In this document: positions 7,432 through 14,370 of the stretch, one piece after another | How positions within the stretch are numbered: position 1 is the stretch's first letter | Layout of the letters: each line of letters begins with the position of its first letter | Assembly: GCA_050633265.1 (NCBI GenBank) | Contig: JBOEGE010000005.1 | Coordinates: 620,001 to 684,000 of the forward strand | Direction of reading: 5' to 3' | From: JBLHZY01 sp050633265 | GTDB taxonomy: Bacteria > Pseudomonadota > Alphaproteobacteria > Rhodobacterales > Rhodobacteraceae | DNA length: 64,000 nt | The notes under the pieces: model-generated | Databases searched by the model: none | What the model saw: only the letters and a program-made list of their open reading frames with translations | Told to the model about the DNA's origin: nothing | Position numbers and translations under genes: made by a program

Positions 7432-8214
7432 CTATTCCCGCGCTTTCAACGCCGCCTGCGCCAAGGCAAAGCGCCCAATCGGATCACTCCCGGCATCAAC
7501 ATCCGCCCATTCCGCTTTCAGCGCCGCCCGCTCTGCCGCGATCAATGCGCCAACATCCGAAATCTGCGCCCCCGCGCCGCGCATATGATCCATCAATCGG
7601 TGCGAATGCAGGATCGTTGGCCGTGCATCCAAAGGCTCCCACGCCTCCAACATCGGCATCCGGCGCAAGTTAAATTCCGGCGGCAAAACGTAAAAGCGCA
7701 AATCGCTTTCCCAGAGCAAATCTTTCAAAACGATCTGATCGCGCGCATCGCCATTTGCATGAAAGCGCCGCGCCCACTCGCCCAGAAACGCCAACATCGC
7801 AGCCGAACGGCGATACAAAACCACGCCCGAATTAAGCTGCGGAAACGCATAAGGCGTGGCCACATGCCCCGCTTGGATCAGATCAGAGGCGCGCCGCACA
7901 TCATGGGCCATGGCAAGGTCAAACCGCGCCAACAGATCAAACAAATCCCCCAAAGGCCCAACAACCCGCGTATCCGCATCCAAAAACAGCGTCCGCTCAA
8001 ACCGGCTTAGCGCCATACATTCCAGCTTGGCCCGCGCGTGATCAACCGGCACAGGATGCACCTGATCAAACACCTCCAACCCCGCAGCGCCCGGATCGCC
8101 AGTATACAGATCAATCGCAATCCCCGGCTCAACCCTGCGCAAACTCAGCGCCGATGCCACAGCCAGCGCAATATAATCGCGCCCCGTCGCTACATAAATC
8201 ACACCGCTGCTCAT
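7432..8214 (-). CDS. Putative GT-A-fold glycosyltransferase (GT8-like)
   Basis: A 260-residue soluble protein. The N terminus GVIYVATGRDYIALAVASAL and the metal/nucleotide motif DADTRV (residues 79-84, a DxD motif) fit nucleotide-sugar transferases of the GT-A fold. A later FPQLNSGVVLYRRS segment matches the sugar-acceptor side of GT8-like enzymes, and HSHRLM may hold the C-terminal metal histidine. The acceptor and sugar are unknown. No polysaccharide genes are nearby, so the gene looks isolated. Other nucleotide-diphospho-sugar transferases remain possible. Confidence 0.7.
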   Translation of the reverse strand: MSSGVIYVATGRDYIALAVASALSLRRVEPGIAIDLYTGDPGAAGLEVFDQVHPVPVDHARAKLECMALSRFERTLFLDADTRVVGPLGDLFDLLARFDLAMAHDVRRASDLIQAGHVATPYAFPQLNSGVVLYRRSAAMLAFLGEWARRFHANGDARDQIVLKDLLWESDLRFYVLPPEFNLRRMPMLEAWEPLDARPTILHSHRLMDHMRGAGAQISDVGALIAAERAALKAEWADVDAGSDPIGRFALAQAALKARE

Positions 8215-8295
8215 GCCATCTCTCCCTCAATCGCCCTCACCCTGCCGCCCCACAAACCTGCGCGCAAGCCACACCCAACCAATCGCCCCCAACAC

Positions 8296-8324
8296 TTGAC
8301 TCCCCCCCGCCGCCTCGCTACATC
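8296..8324 (+). promoter_or_regulatory. Predicted promoter for the structured ffh leader
   Basis: TTGACT (8296-8301) and TACATC (8319-8324) are 17 bases apart, which would start a transcript near 8331, directly before the first hairpin of the leader. A second candidate, TTGGCG-17-TATATG (8412-8440), lies inside the leader. Confidence 0.45.
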
Positions 8325-8334
8325 CCGCCCAACC

Positions 8335-8408
8335 CCGGAAGTCCGTTTACACTTCCGGTCCTGATATATGCAGGATCGCCACCAGTCAGCGCGTTGCGCC
8401 CACTGGTG
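8335..8408 (+). ncRNA. Hairpin-rich 5' leader of ffh (candidate structured RNA)
   Basis: Three consecutive hairpins can be drawn by eye: CCGGAAGT-N8-ACTTCCGG (8335-8358, perfect), CCTG-N7-CAGG (8360-8374), and CACCAGT-N15-ACTGGTG (8380-8408) with an internal GCGC...GCGC. They sit between a promoter-like element and the ffh start codon at 8477. I recall that an ffh-associated RNA motif has been catalogued in alphaproteobacteria, but I cannot confirm that this is it. It does not contain the conserved 4.5S RNA tetraloop region. Confidence 0.5.
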
Positions 8409-8476
8409 TTGTTGGCGTTTGAGCGGTCCCTTCTTATATGTCGGGGCAGAGTGAAATGGCATAGGAGCCAAAGAGC

Positions 8477-9985
8477 ATGTTTGAGAATCTGTCCGACCGC
8501 CTCTCTGGCGTCTTTGATCGGCTTACCAAACAAGGCGCATTGTCTGAGGATGATGTCAAAACGGCCCTGCGCGAAGTCCGCGTGGCGCTGCTCGAAGCTG
8601 ATGTCTCTCTCTCTGTTGCGCGCGATTTCGTTAAAGCGGTCCAAGACAAAGCCACAGGCCAATCGGTCACCAAATCAGTCACGCCGGGCCAACAGGTCGT
8701 CAAAATCGTCCATGATGAGCTGGTGCATGTGCTGGCGGGCGATGATGCGGCGCGCGGCGAGCTCAAGATTGATAACGCCCCCGCCCCGATCCTGATGGTC
8801 GGCCTGCAAGGCTCGGGCAAAACAACAACAACCGCCAAACTCGCCAAACGCCTCAAAGAGAAAAACGGCAAACGCATCCTCATGGCTTCGCTCGATGTCA
8901 ATCGCCCGGCCGCGATGGAACAGCTTGCCGTGCTTGGCGCGCAAATCGGCGTGGATACCCTGCCGATTGTTGCCGGCCAAAAGCCTGTCGATATCGCCAA
9001 ACGGGCCAAACAACAGGCAACGATGGGCGGCTACGACGTCTATATGCTTGATACGGCGGGCCGCCTGCATATCGACGAAGTGCTGATGGACGAGGTCCAA
9101 GCGGTCCGCGATATCGCCAACCCGCGCGAAACCCTGCTCGTTGTGGATGGGCTTACAGGCCAAGATGCCGTGAATGTCGCGGCTGAATTTGATGGCAAAG
9201 TTGGCATCAGTGGCGTCGTGCTGACCCGTATGGATGGCGATGGCCGCGGCGGCGCAGCCCTTTCAATGCGCGCCGTCACCGGCAAACCGATCAAATTCGT
9301 CGGCCTTGGCGAAAAGATGGACGCAATCGAGGAATTCCACCCCGAGCGCGTCGCAGGCCGCATCCTAGGCATGGGCGATATCGTCAGCCTCGTTGAAAAA
9401 GCCCAAGAAACCATCGAGGCCGAACAAGCCGAACGCATGATGAAACGCTTCCAAAAAGGTCAGTTCAATATGAACGATCTTAAAGGGCAGCTCGAACAAA
9501 TGGCCAAAATGGGCGGCATGGAAAGCATCATGGGCATGATGCCGGGCATGGGCAAAATGGCCAAACAAGTGGCCGAAAGCGGCATGGATGATACGATCTT
9601 CCGCCGCCAGGTCGCCCTGATCAATTCAATGACCAAGAAAGAGCGCGCCAACCCAAGCCTCCTTCAAGCCAGCCGCAAAAAACGCATCGCCAAAGGCGCA
9701 GGGCTTGAGGTTGCCGATCTCAACAAGCTCATCAAAATGCATCGCCAAATGGCTGATATGATGAAGAAAATGGGCAAGATGGGCAAAGGCGGCATGCTCA
9801 AACAAGCGATGAAGGGCATGATGGGCAAAGGCGGAATGCCCGGCGGAATGCCCGATATGAATGATCCAAAAGCCATGGAAGAAGCGGCAAAAGCCTTGGG
9901 CGCAAAAATGCCCGGCGGCGGCCTCCCCGGCCTTGGCGGCGGCGCTTTGCCCCCCGGCCTCTCCGGCTTTGGGAAAAAGAAATAG
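8477..9985 (+). CDS. ffh: Signal recognition particle GTPase Ffh
   Basis: A 502-residue protein that binds 4.5S RNA and signal sequences of nascent membrane proteins and docks with FtsY. The N domain spans about 1-90. The G domain carries the P-loop GLQGSGKTT (109-117), then DTAGRLHIDE and TRMDGDGRGG. The M domain from about 300 is rich in Met, Gly and Lys and ends in a low-complexity tail (MPGGMPDMND, LPGLGGGALP). The length is slightly above the usual 450 or so because of this tail. An AGGAG-type site precedes the ATG. It heads the translation gene block and is preceded by a structured leader. Confidence 0.98.
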   Translation: MFENLSDRLSGVFDRLTKQGALSEDDVKTALREVRVALLEADVSLSVARDFVKAVQDKATGQSVTKSVTPGQQVVKIVHDELVHVLAGDDAARGELKIDNAPAPILMVGLQGSGKTTTTAKLAKRLKEKNGKRILMASLDVNRPAAMEQLAVLGAQIGVDTLPIVAGQKPVDIAKRAKQQATMGGYDVYMLDTAGRLHIDEVLMDEVQAVRDIANPRETLLVVDGLTGQDAVNVAAEFDGKVGISGVVLTRMDGDGRGGAALSMRAVTGKPIKFVGLGEKMDAIEEFHPERVAGRILGMGDIVSLVEKAQETIEAEQAERMMKRFQKGQFNMNDLKGQLEQMAKMGGMESIMGMMPGMGKMAKQVAESGMDDTIFRRQVALINSMTKKERANPSLLQASRKKRIAKGAGLEVADLNKLIKMHRQMADMMKKMGKMGKGGMLKQAMKGMMGKGGMPGGMPDMNDPKAMEEAAKALGAKMPGGGLPGLGGGALPPGLSGFGKKK

Positions 9986-10021
9986 CCATGACTTTTTCTT
10001 GGCCCAAATACTCATCTCTAA

Positions 10022-10042
10022 GCGCAGCCCCAATCGCTGCGC
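10022..10042 (+). terminator. Hairpin between ffh and the acetyltransferase gene
   Basis: GCGCAGC-CCCAATC-GCTGCGC is a perfect 7-base-pair stem followed by CAAAAAAG rather than a T-run on this strand. It follows a CCCAAATACTC lead, so it may be a member of the same intergenic element seen at 5352-5400. It is more likely a processing or repeat element than a full terminator, because downstream genes appear to belong to the same transcription direction. Confidence 0.4.
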
Positions 10043-10085
10043 CAAAAAAGATGCGCGCCAAGCCCAAAACACACGAGGCCCAATC

Positions 10086-10628
10086 ATGAGCCTCACCCGC
10101 CTTGAAACCGATCGCCTGATCCTGCGCAAACCAGACGCACGCGATACCGCGGCTTACGTCGATTTCTTTTCCTCTGATCGCGCAAAATACATCGAACTGA
10201 TGCGCGCGGATGATGCGTGGCGCGCCTTTGCCACAGAGATTGGCCATTGGGAAATTCGCGGCTGGGGCATGTTCACCGTCTGCCTCAAAGACGCCGAAGA
10301 TATTGCCATCGGCCTCGTCGGCCCATGGTTCCCCGCTGGCTGGCCCGAAAAAGAAATCGGCTGGATCATGTATCCAAACGGCGAGGGCAAAGGCCTGGCC
10401 TATGAAGCCGCCAGCGCAGCACTTCAACACGCAATCAACGATCTGGGCTGGGAAAGCGCTGTCAGTTACATCGACAAAGACAACACCCGCTCGATCAAAC
10501 TGGCCGAACGGCTCGGCGCAAAAATCGATCCCTCTGCCCAAAGCCCGAAACACGAAGACATGCACGTCTACCGCCACGCAGCCGCCGATTGGCGCGATGC
10601 GGATGGCGGCATGGAGGCCTATTCATGA
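10086..10628 (+). CDS. GNAT-family N-acetyltransferase (RimJ/RimL-like)
   Basis: A 180-residue acetyltransferase. It opens with LETDRLILRKPDARDTAAYV, the hallmark of the RimJ/RimL branch (Acetyltransf_3). The acetyl-CoA-binding region is EIGWIMYPNGEGKGLAYEAA, followed by the C-terminal motif YIDKDNTRSIKLAERLGAK. RimJ/L relatives acetylate ribosomal protein N termini, though many act on small molecules. Its place in a ribosomal block is suggestive only. The ATG at 10086 is favoured because the family signature starts there, although the frame is open further upstream. It overlaps the next gene by 4 bases. Confidence 0.88.
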   Translation: MSLTRLETDRLILRKPDARDTAAYVDFFSSDRAKYIELMRADDAWRAFATEIGHWEIRGWGMFTVCLKDAEDIAIGLVGPWFPAGWPEKEIGWIMYPNGEGKGLAYEAASAALQHAINDLGWESAVSYIDKDNTRSIKLAERLGAKIDPSAQSPKHEDMHVYRHAAADWRDADGGMEAYS

Positions 10629-10921
10629 GCAACGATACAACCCGCGCCGCCGAGCTCCTCAAAGGCCACCGCGAAAGCATTGATCGCCTCGATGCGATCC
10701 TCGTCTATACCCTTGGCGAGCGCTTCAAACACACCCAAGCCGTGGGCCGCCTCAAGGCAGAACACGCGCTCCCGCCCTCTGATCCGGCGCGCGAATCCGC
10801 CCAGATCACCCGCCTCGAAGATCTCGCAAAACGCGCCGATCTCGATCCCGAATTCGCGAAGACTTTCCTGAAGTTCATCATTCAGGAAGTCATAAAACAT
10901 CACGAACAACACCAAGAATAA
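10625..10921 (+). CDS. Chorismate mutase (AroQ class, monofunctional)
   Basis: A 98-residue all-helical protein. Key AroQ features are present: RESIDRLDAILVYTLGERF in helix 1, RLKAEHALPPSDPARESAQI with the catalytic-site arginine and lysine region, and FLKFIIQEVIKHHE near the end. It would convert chorismate to prephenate for Phe and Tyr synthesis. The start at 10625 overlaps the acetyltransferase stop by 4 bases, indicating translational coupling. A chorismate mutase between ffh and rpsP is a recurrent arrangement in Rhodobacterales as I know it. No other aromatic pathway gene is nearby. Confidence 0.88.
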   Translation: MSNDTTRAAELLKGHRESIDRLDAILVYTLGERFKHTQAVGRLKAEHALPPSDPARESAQITRLEDLAKRADLDPEFAKTFLKFIIQEVIKHHEQHQE

Positions 10922-10976
10922 CCGAAACAACGGGGCATAAGCCCTTACGATTAAAGCCTAATTAGGAGATACCATC

Positions 10977-11435
10977 ATGGCTATGAAAATTCGTCTCGCC
11001 CGCGGCGGCAGCAAAAAACGCCCCTTCTATCGCATCGTCGCAACCGACAGCCGGATGCCCCGCGATGGCCGTTTCATCGAAAAACTCGGCACATATAACC
11101 CGCTCCTGCCAAAAGACAGCGAAGAGCGCGTGAAAATGGACATCGACCGCATCAAGCATTGGCTCGGTGAAGGCGCCCAACCAACAGACCGTATCTCCCG
11201 CATGCTCGAAGCTGCTGGCGTTATCGAGAAGAAAGAGCGCAACAACCCCAACAAAGCCAAGCCAGGCAAAAAAGCTGTTGAGCGCGCTGAAGAGAAAGCC
11301 GCAAAAGCAGCCGACGCGGCCGAAGCAGCCAAAGCACCCGCTGAAGAGCCCGCTGTTGAAGAAGCACCTGCTGAAGAAGCGGCCGCTGAGGCCCCTGCTG
11401 AAGAAGCAAAAGCCGACGAAGCAGCCGCTGAATAA
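10977..11435 (+). CDS. rpsP: 30S ribosomal protein S16 with a long acidic Ala/Glu tail
   Basis: Residues 1-80 are a standard S16 (MKIRLARGGSKKRPFYRIV, then DSRMPRDGRFIEKLGTYNP and RIKHWLGEGAQPTDRISRML). Residues from about 90 to 152 form a low-complexity tail of repeated Ala, Glu, Lys and Pro (EEPAVEEAPAEEAAAEAPAE). The usual S16 length is about 80-90, so this tail nearly doubles it. Tails of this kind occur in some alphaproteobacteria. The TTAGGAG ribosome-binding site lies upstream of the ATG. The gene leads the rpsP-rimM-trmD-rplS unit. Confidence 0.97.
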   Translation: MAMKIRLARGGSKKRPFYRIVATDSRMPRDGRFIEKLGTYNPLLPKDSEERVKMDIDRIKHWLGEGAQPTDRISRMLEAAGVIEKKERNNPNKAKPGKKAVERAEEKAAKAADAAEAAKAPAEEPAVEEAPAEEAAAEAPAEEAKADEAAAE

Positions 11436-11459
11436 GCAGCGCATCGATCAAAAGATGCC

Positions 11460-11603
11460 ATGTTTCGCCTGATGCTCATACTCGTCTTTGGCGCAGGAAT
11501 CGCAGTTGGTCTCAAGACCGAGCGGTTCCTGCAAGAGGGGCGTTGCGAACATGCAGGCGGGGTCTATGATAGCGCAGGATATTGTCTAAACCCTGCGCAG
11601 TAA
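11460..11603 (+). CDS. Small single-pass membrane protein, 47 residues, unknown function
   Basis: This short frame runs from an ATG at 11460 to TAA at 11601-11603. It encodes an N-terminal hydrophobic helix (LMLILVFGAGIAVGL) followed by a short exported-looking tail with two cysteines, RCEHAGGVYDSAGYCLNPAQ. The C-x4-GG-x7-C arrangement suggests a small disulfide loop in the periplasm. It fits exactly between rpsP and the EVE-domain gene (24 and 14 bases), in the same direction, which supports it as a real gene. I do not recognise a named family. Confidence 0.6.
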   Translation: MFRLMLILVFGAGIAVGLKTERFLQEGRCEHAGGVYDSAGYCLNPAQ

Positions 11604-11617
11604 TTGGGCCCAACAGC

Positions 11618-12046
11618 ATGGATCAGATCAAGAAATACTGGATCGGCGTCGCCCACCAGATGCATGTAGAAGCCGGCAAATCTGCTGGCTTCTGCGCCTT
11701 TTCCCACGGCAAAGAATCCGCCGTCAAAAAGCTCTCGATTGGCGACGAATTCATCTATTACGCGCCCCGCGATACAATGGAGGGCGCGCCGGTTCAGGCC
11801 TTTGTCGCTTTGGGCAAAGTCACCGGCCCGATTGGCACCAAACCTATGCCCGGAACCGATTTCTGCCCCTTCATGCGCCCGGCGGATTATGAAGAGGTTC
11901 GCCCCATACCTGTGCGCCCATTGCTCGAAGATCTCTCTTTCGTGCGCAACAAACAAAGCTGGGGCATGGCCTTTCGCCGCTCGCTCTTCGAAGTCTCAAA
12001 AGACGATTTCACCATCATTTCCAATGCATTAAGAGGCGCAGAATGA
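11618..12046 (+). CDS. EVE-domain protein (UPF0310)
   Basis: A 142-residue single-domain protein matching the bacterial EVE family: KKYWIGVAHQMHVEAGKSAG, FCAFSHGKESAVKKLSIGD and EFIYYAPRDTMEGAPVQAF, then the FRRSLFEVSKDDF end. EVE domains are PUA-like and bind modified bases in DNA or RNA; bacterial solo versions have few assigned roles. The ATG at 11618 is chosen because the conserved fold starts there. It overlaps rimM by 4 bases, placing a nucleic-acid-base reader directly in a ribosome and tRNA-modification operon. That link is an inference. Confidence 0.88.
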   Translation: MDQIKKYWIGVAHQMHVEAGKSAGFCAFSHGKESAVKKLSIGDEFIYYAPRDTMEGAPVQAFVALGKVTGPIGTKPMPGTDFCPFMRPADYEEVRPIPVRPLLEDLSFVRNKQSWGMAFRRSLFEVSKDDFTIISNALRGAE

Positions 12047-12561
12047 CCGAAACTGATCGCATCTGCGTGGGCGCCATTGCCGGATCATACGGCACCGATG
12101 GCCAAGCCCGGATCAAAAGCTTTTGCGCTATTGCCGAAGATATCGCCAGCTATGGCACGCTTTATTCCGAGGATGGCAAACGCGCCTTTGAGATCACCTT
12201 GGGCCGCCCGATCAAGGCCGGTTTCACCGCGAAAATCGAAGGCCTGCGCAGCAAAGAAGAGGCAGATGCCCTGCGCGGCGTGGCGCTTTTTGCCGATCGC
12301 TCGGCGATGCCATCGCTCCCTGACGATGAGTATTATCACGCCGATCTGATTGGTCTTGAGGTGTTTGATACGGGCGGCAAAAGCCTTGGCAAAGTCAAAG
12401 CCGTGCAAAATCACGGCGCGGCGGATCTGCTGGAAATTCACGCCCCCGGCCAGAGCAATACGGTGCTTTTGCCCTTCACCCGCGCGGCCGTACCGACGAT
12501 CGATCTTGCCTCTGGTCGCATCATTGCTGATCCGCCCGAAGGCCTGTTTGAGGAGTGCTAA
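12043..12561 (+). CDS. rimM: Ribosome maturation factor RimM
   Basis: A 172-residue protein with an N-terminal RimM beta-barrel (ICVGAIAGSYGTDGQARIKS) and a C-terminal PRC-barrel (YYHADLIGLEVFDTGGKSLG, then HGAADLLEIH and LLPFTRAAVPTID). RimM binds S19 and helps mature the head of the 30S subunit. The glycine-rich entry motif and the VLLPFT segment identify the family. It overlaps the EVE gene upstream and is followed after 3 bases by an unusual sulfotransferase-like gene rather than directly by trmD. Confidence 0.96.
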   Translation: MTETDRICVGAIAGSYGTDGQARIKSFCAIAEDIASYGTLYSEDGKRAFEITLGRPIKAGFTAKIEGLRSKEEADALRGVALFADRSAMPSLPDDEYYHADLIGLEVFDTGGKSLGKVKAVQNHGAADLLEIHAPGQSNTVLLPFTRAAVPTIDLASGRIIADPPEGLFEEC

Positions 12562-12564
12562 GCC

Positions 12565-13383
12565 GTGAGCGCTCCGCTGAAAATCCTGATCCACGCGGGC
12601 TTTCACAAAACCGGCACGACCAGCATCCAAAAAACGCTGCATGAAAATGCATCCCTTTTGGCGGCCGAACTCCGGCTCCTTTTTCGTGCCGATATTGCGC
12701 CCCTGACAGACGCCGCGCGCACCTTTTCCCGCCTGCCCATGCCCGAACATGCCAGCAAAATCACCCGCGCCGCAACGGCCCTTGCCCAAAGCTTTGACGC
12801 GGGTGATCCCCGCCCCATTTGCATCAGCGCAGAGGATCTCTCTGGCCATATGCCGGGCCGTCACAGCATTTCGGATTACAGCGAGGCCACGCCGCAGATC
12901 ATGGGGCTGATCAATACCGCCCTCACCGATACATTGCCGCAACCCGTTGATCTAAAATACCTCTTCACCACACGCGATGCGGCCCCTTGGCTGCGTTCGA
13001 GCTACTGGCAGCATCTGCGCGCCACGCGTATCACCCGCACATTGGCGAATTACACCAAAGCCTATGCAGGCTCTGCCGATCTCAATGCCGCGGTTGACGC
13101 GATCCGCAAAGCCGTCGCCCCCGCGCCCGTTTTCACCGCCCCGCTTGAGGCCGCAACCGGCCCGCTTGGCCCCACCGCCCCCCTGCTTGATCTGCTGGAA
13201 ATCTCGCCCGCGCTGCGCGCCCAGATCATTCCCCATAAAGGCGCGGCCAATGCCCATCTTGGCGATGATGTGGCCGAGGCCCTGCTTGAGATCAACCGCT
13301 CCGATCTGCCCAAGGACGAGGCACAGGACGCCAAAAAGCTTGTGCTGGCCATGGCGCGAAAATTGGGTAAAGAAGAGCCATGA
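12565..13383 (+). CDS. Sulfotransferase-like P-loop protein of unknown function
   Basis: A 272-residue protein with a GTG start only 3 bases after rimM and a 4-base overlap into trmD. The N terminus LIHAGFHKTGTTSIQKTL matches the 5'-phosphosulfate-binding loop of PAPS-dependent sulfotransferases. LKYLFTTRDAAPWLRSSYWQ resembles the 3'-phosphate-binding region (the RDPxxxxxS-type pattern with a serine later). The rest is weakly conserved. It could sulfate a carbohydrate, lipid or protein, or be a catalytically altered relative. Its position inside rimM-trmD suggests it arrived by insertion and kept translational coupling. Substrate unknown. Confidence 0.7.
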   Translation: MSAPLKILIHAGFHKTGTTSIQKTLHENASLLAAELRLLFRADIAPLTDAARTFSRLPMPEHASKITRAATALAQSFDAGDPRPICISAEDLSGHMPGRHSISDYSEATPQIMGLINTALTDTLPQPVDLKYLFTTRDAAPWLRSSYWQHLRATRITRTLANYTKAYAGSADLNAAVDAIRKAVAPAPVFTAPLEAATGPLGPTAPLLDLLEISPALRAQIIPHKGAANAHLGDDVAEALLEINRSDLPKDEAQDAKKLVLAMARKLGKEEP

Positions 13384-14201
13384 GCGACACACCCAAAAAA
13401 TTCGAAAAGTCCCACGGGCGGCTTTCCATCCATGCCTCGCACGCACCGCGTGAATTGATGCGCAACACGCCCGATTTGCACGGCGCTTGGAAGGCGAAAA
13501 TCATCTCGCTTTTCCCCGAGGCTTTTCCCGGCATCTTGGGCGAAAGCCTAACCGGCAAAGCGCTCAAAGATGGGCTCTGGCAGCTCGATCCCATTGATCT
13601 GCGCATCTTTGGCGAGGGCAAGCATCGCAATGTGGATGATACCCCGGCGGGCGGCGGCGCGGGTATGGTGCTGCGGCCCGATGTCATGGGCAAAGCGATT
13701 GATTTCACCATGCGCGGCTGCCCGCCTGATCGCGCCGATTGGCCGCTGATCTATCTCTCTCCGCGGGGCAAACGCTTTGATCAGGCAACAGCAAAGCGCT
13801 GGTCTGGCGCGCGCGGGATCACGATGATCTGCGGGCGTTTTGAAGGGCTTGATGAACGCGTGATCGAACACTTCGAGATTGAGGAAGTCTCGCTTGGGGA
13901 TTTCGTTTTGACCGGGGGCGAAATTGCCGCGCAGGCGATGATTGACGCCACCGTGCGCCTCATTCCCGGCGTCTTGGGCAATGCCGAAAGCATCGAGGAA
14001 GAAAGCCATTCCTCTGGGCTCTTGGAACACCCGCAATATACCAAACCCGCCACCTGGCGCGGCCATAATATCCCCGAGGTTCTCTCCTCCGGCCACCATG
14101 GCAATATCGCCAAATGGCGCGATGAAATGGCCCGTAAAATCACCAAGGCGCGCCGCCCCGATATGTGGGAAGCCTTTGAAAATCCGTCAAAAAAGCCATG
14201 A
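13380..14201 (+). CDS. trmD: tRNA (guanine-37-N1)-methyltransferase TrmD
   Basis: A 273-residue SPOUT (knotted) methyltransferase that makes m1G37 and prevents frameshifting. The catalytic domain begins at about residue 37 (WKAKIISLFPEAFPGILGES). It includes GGGAGMVLRPDV, YLSPRGKRFDQATAKRW, ICGRFEGLDERVIEH and the S-adenosylmethionine knot SLGDFVLTGGE. A polar N-terminal extension of about 36 residues (KSHGRLSIHASHAPREL) precedes it. I keep the ATG at 13380 because it overlaps the previous gene by 4 bases and the next in-frame ATG lacks a ribosome-binding site. This extension recurs in Rhodobacterales TrmD as I remember it. Confidence 0.97.
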   Translation: MSDTPKKFEKSHGRLSIHASHAPRELMRNTPDLHGAWKAKIISLFPEAFPGILGESLTGKALKDGLWQLDPIDLRIFGEGKHRNVDDTPAGGGAGMVLRPDVMGKAIDFTMRGCPPDRADWPLIYLSPRGKRFDQATAKRWSGARGITMICGRFEGLDERVIEHFEIEEVSLGDFVLTGGEIAAQAMIDATVRLIPGVLGNAESIEEESHSSGLLEHPQYTKPATWRGHNIPEVLSSGHHGNIAKWRDEMARKITKARRPDMWEAFENPSKKP

Positions 14202-14370
14202 CCGGCGCGGCATTATCCCGCCAATTTCACTAAAACCTGCGCGATTTTCATCCCCTCTGCGTTGTGTGATTTAATATTTCAGAATGTTTTGAAGGCAATA
14301 CTGGCTGCAATGTTTAATGCCGCCCATCTGAATTGCGCGGCCTCACTGCCTTGTTCGGCCGAGGGATCCA

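Noticed and set aside
8335..8408. Possible 4.5S RNA gene upstream of ffh
   Set aside because: The conserved SRP RNA domain IV tetraloop and asymmetric-loop sequences are absent; a leader structure is a better reading.
8412..8440. TTGGCG-17-TATATG as the sole ffh promoter
   Set aside because: It is a good match but lies after the hairpin series; the upstream TTGACT-17-TACATC pair better explains the structured leader. Both remain possible.
9861..10085. Upstream in-frame extension of the acetyltransferase
   Set aside because: It overlaps the ffh end and precedes the conserved N-terminal signature; the ATG at 10086 fits the family.
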